This document shows positions 1-4,986 of a stretch of DNA of 6,406 bases, in pieces. Position 1 is the first letter of the stretch, and each line of letters begins with the position of its first letter. Made by a program: the position numbers and the translations under genes. The notes beneath the pieces are model-generated. The model did no database searches, was not told the origin of the DNA, and saw nothing but the letters and a program-made list of their open reading frames with translations. The stretch covers positions 1-6,406 of the forward strand of contig JASHTQ010000468.1 of NCBI GenBank assembly GCA_030040475.1, in the 5' to 3' direction. The stretch comes from Streptosporangiaceae bacterium. GTDB lineage: Bacteria > Actinomycetota > Actinomycetes > Streptosporangiales > Streptosporangiaceae.

Positions 1-1622
1 CGTCCGCGCCGCTGGCCGGCCTCGTCGCCGGGCTGGCCGATCAGCAGCTCGACGTGCTCGAGGTGGGCGGCGATCCGCGAACCGCGGTCCGGGCGGTGTT
101 CTCATGGTCGTTCCGGCACCTGGACGGGGCGGCGGCCCGCGCCTTCCGGCTGCTCGGCCTGCACCCCGGTCTGCAGTTCGACGCGTACGTCGTCGCGGCG
201 CTCGCCGGGGTGCCGCTCGGGCACGCTCGCCGGCTGCTGGACCGGCTGGCCAGGGCGGGGCTGATCCAGCCCGCCGCGTCCGGCCGGTACGGGCTGCACG
301 ACCTGCTCCGCGCCTACGCAGCCGAGCAGGTCCCCGATGCCGAGCGGCGCACCGCGCTGACCCGGCTGTTCGACTACTACCTGGCCGCCGCCGCGGCGGC
401 GGCCCGGGCCATCTTCCCCGCCGACACCGACCAGCCCCCGGTGCCCGGGTCGGGACCCGTCCCGCAGGTCGCGGACCCGGCGGCGGCGCTGGCCTGGCTG
501 GATGCCCAGCGGGCCGACCTCGTCGCGGTGGCCGGGTACGCCGCACGCCACGGCTGGCCCGAGCACGCGATCGGCCTGGCCGCCACCGTCTTCCGCTACC
601 CGCAGACCGGCGACCTGGCCGACGACGTCGCGATGCACGGCCATGCCTGCCGTGCCGCGGCGCAGACCGGCGACCGCGCGGCGGAGGCCGCGGCGCTGAC
701 CATGCTCGGCCGGGCCGTCGCCGCGCAGGGCCGGCTCGGGGAGGCGGCCGGGCACTTCGAGCGGGCGCTTGAGCGGTACCGCGCCGCCGGTGACCGGGGC
801 GGCGAGGCCATGACGCTGGTCAGCCTCGGATACGTCGATTACGGGCAGGGCCGCTACCGGCAGTCCGCCGGGTTCTACCGGCGGGCGCTCGCGTTGTACC
901 GGCAGGTCGGCCAGGCCCCCGGCGAGGCCAGCGTGCTGCAGAATCTCGGCCTCGTCGACCTGCGGCGGGGCCACCACGACCGGGCCGCCGGGTACTTCAG
1001 GCGCTCCCTGGCGCTGTTCCGCGATGCCGGCCTGCGCTCGGGCGAGGCCTACGTGCTGCGCAACCTCGGCGAGCTCGAGCTGCGGCGTGGCCGCTACGCT
1101 CGGGCCGCCGGCCATCTGCGGCGATCGCTCGACCTGTGCCGCCAGACCGGCAACAGGTTCTGCGAGGCGCGGGCGGAGGCCTGCCTGGGCCTGGTCAGGC
1201 TGCGGCAGGATCGGCCACGGCAGGCCGCGGGCCGGCTGCGGCGGTCGCTGGCCCTGCACCGCGAGGCCGGCAACCCGTCCGGTCAGGCCGAGGCCCTCAA
1301 CGGGCTCGGCGAGGCGCTGCTTGCCGCGCGCCAGGCCGGTCGCGCCCGGGCCAGGCACGCGGACGCGCTGGCGCTGGCGATCCGGGCCGACGACAGGTAC
1401 GAGCAGGCCCGCGCGCACCGCGGGCTGGCCCGCGCCTGCCTGGCGGCCGGGGACACCGGGCAGGCAGGGCGGCACTGGCGGCGGGCCCTGGCGGGCTATG
1501 CCGCTCTCGGCATCCCGGAGGCCGAGCAGGTCCGCGCGGAGATCGCCGCGGCCGGCGGGCTCGCTCCCAGCATCATCGTGGGTCGAAACTTCCCCTATGA
1601 GGGCAGTAGCGACCCACGTTGA
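1..1622 (+). CDS. AfsR-like NB-ARC/winged-helix/TPR transcriptional regulator, 5' partial
   Basis: The frame is open from the window edge (first full codon at 3), so the N-terminus, which in this family usually carries a SARP or other DNA-binding domain plus the NB-ARC ATPase P-loop, is not visible. What is visible begins in the end of the NB-ARC module. The stretch DPRTAVRAVFSWSF and the following winged-helix-like segment (about 144-329, with LLGLHPG, a leucine-rich helix and GLHDLLRAYA) are typical of actinomycete AfsR/SARP-type STAND regulators. A helical linker with an alanine run (about 330-566) follows. Then come eight tandem 40-residue TPR-like units (567-1526), probably a protein-protein or ligand-sensing scaffold. 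By family, such proteins act in the cytoplasm and activate secondary metabolism or developmental genes in response to phosphorylation or nucleotide state; the target here is unknown. The last 16 or so residues are encoded by a DNA dyad and look unlike a normal TPR end, so the native stop may have been displaced. A plain NB-ARC/TPR protein without a DNA-binding domain is the alternative. Confidence 0.85.
   Translation, partial: SAPLAGLVAGLADQQLDVLEVGGDPRTAVRAVFSWSFRHLDGAAARAFRLLGLHPGLQFDAYVVAALAGVPLGHARRLLDRLARAGLIQPAASGRYGLHDLLRAYAAEQVPDAERRTALTRLFDYYLAAAAAAARAIFPADTDQPPVPGSGPVPQVADPAAALAWLDAQRADLVAVAGYAARHGWPEHAIGLAATVFRYPQTGDLADDVAMHGHACRAAAQTGDRAAEAAALTMLGRAVAAQGRLGEAAGHFERALERYRAAGDRGGEAMTLVSLGYVDYGQGRYRQSAGFYRRALALYRQVGQAPGEASVLQNLGLVDLRRGHHDRAAGYFRRSLALFRDAGLRSGEAYVLRNLGELELRRGRYARAAGHLRRSLDLCRQTGNRFCEARAEACLGLVRLRQDRPRQAAGRLRRSLALHREAGNPSGQAEALNGLGEALLAARQAGRARARHADALALAIRADDRYEQARAHRGLARACLAAGDTGQAGRHWRRALAGYAALGIPEAEQVRAEIAAAGGLAPSIIVGRNFPYEGSSDPR
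567..1526 (+). repeat. Eight tandem 40-codon TPR-like units (120-bp period)
   Basis: Eight consecutive units of exactly 40 codons can be laid out without any insertion or deletion, at 567, 687, 807, 927, 1047, 1167, 1287 and 1407. Most units share a pattern of LG near residues 7-8, a G around 15, an A-A/S-G core at 20-22, a basic-A/S-L segment around 25-28 and a G-E/Q end. The first unit is the most degenerate. This is the TPR_12-like arrangement of actinomycete AfsR/LuxR-type regulators. The DNA copies are diverged, so these are protein repeats rather than recent DNA duplications. Confidence 0.8.
1577..1618. repeat. Two-level inverted repeat over the regulator's 3' end (terminator-like or CRISPR-repeat-like)
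   Basis: A perfect 9-bp inverted repeat, CGTGGGTCG (1577-1585) and CGACCCACG (1610-1618), encloses 24 nt that contain a second small stem, CCCT (1593-1596) with AGGG (1600-1603) around an ATG loop. The structure lies in the last codons of the AfsR-like gene and ends one base before its TGA stop (1620-1622). It could act as a transcription terminator, although no T-tract follows. It could also be the remnant of a mobile or repeated element: size and dyad resemble a single CRISPR repeat. Only one copy exists in the window, so no array is called. Confidence 0.6.
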
Positions 1623-1735
1623 TCGGGCCGGTCCTGGGCCTGAGGCTGCAGGGGCGTGTGTGCACGAGGAGGACAGCCGGCGACGGTGATCGGCCGGCGG
1701 GGTGACCGGCGAGGGGCTGTCGGACACTTATCAGT
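1623..1735. other. Intergenic region upstream of the sigma/BFN gene
   Basis: These 113 bases between the two co-directional genes contain no convincing coding sequence. A strong purine tract (GAGGAGGA, 1665-1672) looks like a ribosome-binding site, but the only GTG placed after it (1686) opens a frame that is not protein-like. No clear -35/-10 pair was recognised. The palindrome at 1724-1737 is listed separately. Confidence 0.5.
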
Positions 1736-1737
1736 GT
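1724..1737. promoter_or_regulatory. Short palindrome overlapping the start codon of the sigma/BFN gene
   Basis: ACACT (1724-1728), spacer TATC, AGTGT (1733-1737) forms a perfect 5-bp dyad whose right arm enters the GTG start codon at 1736. There is no well-placed Shine-Dalgarno sequence before that start; GAGGGG at 1711-1716 is 19 bases away. The dyad could be an operator or a small hairpin limiting initiation. A 5-bp dyad can arise by chance, so this is tentative. Confidence 0.25.
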
Positions 1738-3190
1738 GGAGGTTGGCGACGGGGACCTGGTGCGGCTGGCGCGCGAGGGGGACGCGGCGGCGTTCCGGCT
1801 GCTCGTCGAGCGGCATCGGGGCGCGGCGCGGGCCCGGGCGGCGCGGCTGGGCCCGCCGGCCGACGACGTGGCCGACGACGTGGACGACGTCGTGCAGGAG
1901 GCCTTCCTGGAGGCGTTCGTGGCGCTGGAGCGGCTGCGCGAGCCGGACAGGTTCGGCGCCTGGCTGGCCGGTATCGTGCGGAACGTGCGGCACGCGGCGG
2001 GCCGGCGGGCTCCGGTGGTGCTGCTGGCGGACTGGCCAGAGGGCCTGCATCCGGCGTCGGCGGACGGGCTGCGAGCACATCGGCGCCAACCGTCCCGACC
2101 TTGTCCCCCACCTCATTGTCCCCACCTCATTCCGATGGCCGCGCGGAGGCTTCCCATGACCACAGTTCGCATCGCACACGTACGGCCGCAGGTGGAAACG
2201 GGGCTGAACGGCGCCATGGCCATCCGGCACATCCTCGTCGTGCTTGCCGACGAGGATGGCGGCCGGGCGATGGGGCTGTGGCTGCGCACCAGGGAGGGCC
2301 TGCCGCTCTGGCGGGCCGCGCAGGCGGAGCGGGGCGGCGCGGAGGCGGAGGGGGACGGCGCGGGGGAATTCCTGCCGGGGGAATTCCTGCCGGGGGAGCT
2401 CGCGGCGCAGGAGCTGGCGGTCAGGCTGCTCGGGGCGGTCGGGGGGCGGGTTACCGGGGTGGACATCGACGAGCGTGGGCCCGGGGTGCTTGCGGCGCGG
2501 GTCGGGGTGGCCGGGCCGGGCGGGCAGGAGCAGGTGACCGCGCGGCCGGGAAGCGCGCTCGCGCTCGCGGCCGCGGTCGGCGCGCCGATCAGGGTGGCCG
2601 ACGGGCTGATGGACCGGCTGGCCGTGCCGGTGACGGGCGAGGACCTGCTCGGGGCGTTCGAGCAGCGGGCGCAGGCCCGCGCGCACGGGCCGCTTTCCGG
2701 GCCGGCCAACCTCGCCTTCGCCGACGGGCTGGACCGGTGGCGGGTCGGCGGCAGCTCGCGGAAGGAGGTCACCGGGACACACTGGGACGACTACGCGGTG
2801 AGCGTGGCGGACGGGGTCGCGACGCTGGCCGCCGCGGTCGCCGAGCCGTACGGGGACGTGTTCCTCGGGCAGGAGTTCCTGGCCGAGGACTACCGCGGGG
2901 CGGTGGTGACGCTGCGCGCGCAGGTGCGGGCGCAGGACGTCGCCTCGGCCGAGCTGAGCCTGGACATCGTGAGCGCGGACCCGGAGCTTGTCGCCGGCCT
3001 GCGCACCAACCGGGCGGTGCGCCGCGACGGCAGGACGATCACCGGCAGCCTGGACTGGACCGGGTACGAGATCAGCGCGCGGGTTCCCGCCGACGCCGAG
3101 CACATGGGGATCGAGCTCACGCTGGCCGGGGCGGGCCGGGTCGAGCTGCGCGCGGTGGAGGTTACCGCAGATACGGGCCGAGCAGGGTGA
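1736..3190 (+). CDS. Sigma-70 region 2 / BFN (DUF151)-like / C-terminal beta-sandwich protein, region 4 missing
   Basis: Open frame of 484 residues. Residues about 7-90 resemble sigma-70 (ECF-type) region 2: an LVRLAREGDAAAF start, the VQEAF helix (53-57) and FGAWLAGIVRNV (73-84), which would normally contact core polymerase and the -10 element. Residues 91-112 read like a sigma linker, but no region 4 helix-turn-helix follows. Residues about 113-140 are an atypical Arg/Pro/Cys-rich segment at a rearranged site. Residues 141-300 resemble the bifunctional nuclease domain: a beta-strand start HILVVLAD, an ELAVRLLGAVGGRV helix, and ARPGSALALAAAVGAPIRVAD in place of the family's RPSDA core. Residues about 325-477 (NLAFADGL..W to RVELRAVEV) look like the jelly-roll domain found at the C-terminus of some actinomycete regulators. 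GTG 1736 is the first usual start after an in-frame TGA at 1703. It may still be made as one protein, or the BFN part may be made alone from ATG 2156. Biochemical function is unknown; sigma activity without region 4 is doubtful. Confidence 0.75.
   Translation: MEVGDGDLVRLAREGDAAAFRLLVERHRGAARARAARLGPPADDVADDVDDVVQEAFLEAFVALERLREPDRFGAWLAGIVRNVRHAAGRRAPVVLLADWPEGLHPASADGLRAHRRQPSRPCPPPHCPHLIPMAARRLPMTTVRIAHVRPQVETGLNGAMAIRHILVVLADEDGGRAMGLWLRTREGLPLWRAAQAERGGAEAEGDGAGEFLPGEFLPGELAAQELAVRLLGAVGGRVTGVDIDERGPGVLAARVGVAGPGGQEQVTARPGSALALAAAVGAPIRVADGLMDRLAVPVTGEDLLGAFEQRAQARAHGPLSGPANLAFADGLDRWRVGGSSRKEVTGTHWDDYAVSVADGVATLAAAVAEPYGDVFLGQEFLAEDYRGAVVTLRAQVRAQDVASAELSLDIVSADPELVAGLRTNRAVRRDGRTITGSLDWTGYEISARVPADAEHMGIELTLAGAGRVELRAVEVTADTGRAG
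1859..1882 (+). repeat. 12-bp tandem duplication in sigma region 2
   Basis: GCCGACGACGTG occurs twice back to back (1859-1870 and 1871-1882) and is followed by a related GACGACGTC. It encodes a repeated ADDV just before the VQEAF helix of region 2. The repeat keeps the frame and adds four residues, consistent with replication slippage. Confidence 0.8.
2073..2117 (+). pseudogene. Out-of-frame remnant resembling the end of sigma region 4
   Basis: In the frame one base ahead of the main open frame, these bases encode EHIGANRPDLVPHLI. This resembles the last helix and tail of actinomycete sigma-like proteins, where a basic helix ends in a motif like HRPDL(V/I)P. The main frame reads the same bases as a Cys/Pro/Arg-rich string with no family resemblance. 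The upstream part of region 4, including the helix-turn-helix, is absent, so an out-of-frame deletion near 2065-2073 is the simplest explanation. The resemblance is from memory and was not tested by alignment. Confidence 0.5.
2103..2131 (+). repeat. Imperfect 15/14-bp tandem duplication that changes reading frame
   Basis: GTCCCCCACCTCATT (2103-2117) is followed directly by GTCCCCACCTCATT (2118-2131); the copies differ by one C in the C-run. The length difference shifts reading. The remnant frame runs through copy one as VPHLI, while the main frame reads the same VPHLI-like codons (PHLI) in copy two and continues into the BFN domain. Removing the second copy would join the remnant and BFN frames directly. 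Confidence 0.85.
2145..2158 (+). promoter_or_regulatory. Internal ribosome-binding site and ATG for the BFN module
   Basis: GGAGG (2145-2149) lies six bases before ATG (2156-2158), which is in frame with the BFN and beta-sandwich domains. This is the best Shine-Dalgarno/start pair seen before a gene in the window and much better than that of the GTG at 1736. The ATG overlaps a TGA (2157-2159) that ends the frame carrying the region 4 remnant, giving an ATGA junction typical of translational coupling. The BFN/beta-sandwich part (344 residues) may therefore be made separately. Confidence 0.5.
2362..2391 (+). repeat. 15-bp tandem duplication with EcoRI-like core (GEFLP repeat)
   Basis: GGGGGAATTCCTGCC occurs twice in tandem (2362-2376, 2377-2391), with the first six bases of a third unit after it. 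It encodes GEFLP twice, then GEL, in a Gly/Glu-rich loop of the BFN-like domain. The frame is kept. The AT-containing core stands out in the GC-rich surroundings. Confidence 0.85.
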
Positions 3191-4214
3191 GGTCGGCCGG
3201 GGACAGCCGGTCGCTGGCGGTCTTGGCCTGGTGCCAGTACGGGTAGATCAGCGGCGGCGCGCTTGCCTTGTCGAGGTCGGCGCGCTCGGACTCGGTCAGC
3301 CGCAGCGACGCGGCGGCCAGGTTGTCGGCCAGCTGCTCGGTGGTGCGCGCGCCGATCACCAGCGAGGTGACGGCCGGCCTGCCCAGCAGGTAGGCCAGGG
3401 CGATCTGCGGGGCCGAGACGCCGCGCTGCTCGGCGATGCCGACCAGCGTCTCGACGATGTCGTACAGGCGGTCGCGATCGTAGACCGGCGGCTCGTTCCA
3501 GTCGGTCAGCTGTCGCGACCCGGCCGAGGGCTGCTGGTCCCTGCGGTACTTGCCGGTCATCAGGCCGCCCGCGAGCGGGCTCCAGACCAGGATCCCGAGG
3601 CCCTGGTCGACGGCGAGCGGCACCAGCTCGTACTCGGCCTCGCGGGCCTGCAGCGAGTAGTAGATCTGCTGGCTGACGAACCGCGGCAGGCCGAGCCTTT
3701 CCGCGGTGCCGAGCGCCTTCATCAGCTGCCAGGCGGCGTAGTTGGAGGCGCCGACGTAGCGCACCTTGCCCTGCTGCACGAGCAGGTCAAGCGCCTCGAG
3801 CGTCTCCTCGAGCGGGGTCTGGCCGTCCCACTCGTGCACCTGGTACAGGTCGATGTGGTCGATGCCAAGCCGGCGCAGGCTCGCCTCGCAGCCGGAGATG
3901 ACGTGCTGGCGGGAGAGGCCCGCGTCGTTCGGGCCGCCGCCCATCGGCATCCGCACCTTGGTGGCGACGAGCACCTGGTCCCTGCGGCCGGTCAGCACCT
4001 CGCCGACGATCTCCTCGGCCAGGCCGCCGGAGTACACGTCGGCGGTGTCGACGAGGTTGACCCCGGCGTCCAGGCACATGTCGACCTGCCGCCGCGCCTG
4101 CACCACGTCGGTGTTCCCTACCTGGGCGAATCCTCCGCGGCCGCCGAACGTCATCGTGCCCATGGTGAGCACGGAAACCCGCAGTCCCGACTGGCCGAGT
4201 TGGCGATATTCCAT
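3162..4214 (-). CDS. Aldo/keto reductase
   Basis: A 350-residue protein of the AKR superfamily, which reduces aldehydes or ketones with NADPH in a cytoplasmic (beta/alpha)8 barrel. The start is the classic MEYRQLGQSGLRVS. The catalytic tetrad is complete: Asp56 (VDTAD), Tyr61 (DVYSGG), Lys86 (ATKV) and His127 (YQVHEWD). Cofactor-side motifs are SNY (157-159), WSPLAGGLMTGKY (211-223) and GARTTEQLADNL (288-299). The C-terminal tail with YPYWHQA and a final GPYLR is typical of a common actinomycete AKR subgroup. The physiological substrate cannot be told from sequence. ATG 4214 is chosen because the family motif begins there; the frame is open upstream only because it lies antisense to tenA. The gene diverges from tenA by 25 bp, and its last 29 bp overlap the end of the sigma/BFN gene on the opposite strand. 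Confidence 0.93.
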   Translation of the reverse strand: MEYRQLGQSGLRVSVLTMGTMTFGGRGGFAQVGNTDVVQARRQVDMCLDAGVNLVDTADVYSGGLAEEIVGEVLTGRRDQVLVATKVRMPMGGGPNDAGLSRQHVISGCEASLRRLGIDHIDLYQVHEWDGQTPLEETLEALDLLVQQGKVRYVGASNYAAWQLMKALGTAERLGLPRFVSQQIYYSLQAREAEYELVPLAVDQGLGILVWSPLAGGLMTGKYRRDQQPSAGSRQLTDWNEPPVYDRDRLYDIVETLVGIAEQRGVSAPQIALAYLLGRPAVTSLVIGARTTEQLADNLAAASLRLTESERADLDKASAPPLIYPYWHQAKTASDRLSPADLTLLGPYLR

Positions 4215-4239
4215 GGTGTCGACCCTATACGGTGCCGAT
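4215..4239. promoter_or_regulatory. 25-bp divergent control region between the reductase and tenA
   Basis: The core CCCTATACGG (4223-4232) gives a -10-like TATACG on the plus strand (4226-4231) and TATAGG on the minus strand (from 4229 down to 4224). Each ends about 8-9 bases before the ATG of its gene (4240 plus, 4214 minus), the spacing expected for leaderless or nearly leaderless transcripts, which are common in actinomycetes. No good Shine-Dalgarno sequence precedes tenA. A TTGGCG at 4200-4205 is a weak -35 candidate with a long spacer. The two promoters would compete for the same DNA. Confidence 0.45.
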
Positions 4240-4926
4240 ATGACGGATTCGGCGGCGGGATTTACCGGCGGGCTGCGGGCCGGGTGCGAGCGGATCTGGG
4301 CGGGGCTGCACGGGCATCGGTTCCTCGCCGAGCTTGCCGCGGGGACGCTGCCGCTGGAGAAGTTCCGGTTCTTCATCGAGCAGGACCTGATGTTCCTGCC
4401 GCAGTTCGCGCGGTGCATGGCGCTCGGGGCGGCGAAGTCACGTAGCGAGGACGAGCTCGCGTTCTTCGGCCGGCAGCTGGACGGGATCGTCCGGCTGGAG
4501 CTCGCCAGCAACCGCCGGCTGCTGGAGCAGGTCGTCGGGCTCGGCGCGGCGGACCGGGGCGGATCGGCCGCCATGGCACCCGCCAACCTGGCCTACACCA
4601 GCTTCCTGCTGGCCACCGCGGCCGCGGGCGGGCCCGCCGAGATCACCGCGGCGATCTTGCCGTGCTCGTGGAGCTACGTGGAGATCGCCCGCGGGCTCGG
4701 CGAGATCGCCCGGCACCCGGTCTACTCCGACTGGGTCGGGTTCTACCTGCAGGACACCGAGGCCGACCTGGTCGCGGACATGCGCGCGACGCTGGACGAG
4801 CTGGCCGGGGAGATGGGGGCGCGGGACCGGGAGCGGCTGGCCGAGATCTTCGCGATGAGCTCGCGGCTGGAGGGGATGTTCTGGGAGATGGCGTACACGC
4901 TTGACCAGTGGCCCGACCTAGGGTGA
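4240..4926 (+). CDS. tenA: TenA/thiaminase II family protein (aminopyrimidine aminohydrolase)
   Basis: A 228-residue all-helical protein matching the TenA (TENA/THI-4, PqqC-like) fold and length. Members hydrolyse aminopyrimidines, including formylamino- or aminomethyl-HMP breakdown products, and feed HMP back into thiamine synthesis in the cytoplasm. Compared with Bacillus TenA, the active-site set appears intact: Asp49 in FIEQD (Asp44), Tyr119 in LAYTSFLL (Tyr112), Cys142 in LPCSWSY (catalytic Cys135), Tyr146 (Tyr139), Tyr169 in the DWVGFY segment (Tyr163) and Glu211 in SSRLEGMFW (Glu205). This places it in the Cys-containing TenA_C class. ATG 4240 begins the protein just before the FTGGLR helix; the open frame farther upstream is antisense to the reductase. 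No other thiamine gene is in the window and the 25-bp leader leaves no room for a TPP riboswitch, so a different regulation or a stand-alone salvage role is likely. Confidence 0.88.
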   Translation: MTDSAAGFTGGLRAGCERIWAGLHGHRFLAELAAGTLPLEKFRFFIEQDLMFLPQFARCMALGAAKSRSEDELAFFGRQLDGIVRLELASNRRLLEQVVGLGAADRGGSAAMAPANLAYTSFLLATAAAGGPAEITAAILPCSWSYVEIARGLGEIARHPVYSDWVGFYLQDTEADLVADMRATLDELAGEMGARDRERLAEIFAMSSRLEGMFWEMAYTLDQWPDLG

Positions 4927-4950
4927 GCCACTCGGCCGGCGGCGCGGGCG

Positions 4951-4971
4951 CGGGCGTGTTACCACGGCCCG
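4951..4971. terminator. GC-rich hairpin between convergent tenA and the MFS gene
   Basis: CGGGCGTG (4951-4958) pairs with CACGGCCCG (4963-4971) around a TTAC loop, giving eight base pairs with one bulged G (4966). It sits in the 60-bp gap (4927-4986) between the stops of two convergent genes, where a bidirectional terminator is expected. No T-tract follows on either strand, which is common for actinomycete terminators. Confidence 0.55.
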
Positions 4972-4986
4972 TTCGGCTGAATGCTG

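Noticed and set aside
1577..1618. CRISPR array
   Set aside because: Only one repeat-like unit is present; no second copy or regular spacing was found in the window.
102..1727. A 541-residue open frame on the minus strand across the AfsR-like gene
   Set aside because: It is low-complexity Pro/Gly/Arg/Gln-rich translation with no recognisable domain, opposite an obvious TPR protein; antisense stops are rare at this GC content.
1656..2159. Plus-strand frame carrying the region 4-like remnant, considered as a full sigma gene
   Set aside because: Its first 135 or so codons are Trp/Arg-rich nonsense antagonistic to the sigma region 2 frame; only the short tail (2073-2117) resembles a sigma protein.
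1595..3103. A 502-residue minus-strand open frame opposite the sigma/BFN gene
   Set aside because: The translation is Arg/Pro/His-rich and motif-free, while the plus strand carries recognisable sigma, BFN-like and beta-sandwich features.
1702..3246. A 514-residue plus-strand open frame overlapping the sigma/BFN gene
   Set aside because: It consists of Gly/Ala/Arg-rich repeats typical of a wrong frame in high-GC DNA.
4215..4239. TPP riboswitch in front of tenA
   Set aside because: The gap is 25 bp, far too short for a riboswitch aptamer, and no matching conserved elements are visible.
2988..4445. A 485-residue plus-strand frame antisense to the reductase
   Set aside because: The opposite strand shows a full AKR catalytic tetrad and cofactor motifs; this frame has none.
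4215..4586. N-terminal extension of the reductase to an upstream start
   Set aside because: The extra residues are antisense to tenA and Ser/Arg-rich, and the family N-terminal motif begins at the ATG at 4214.
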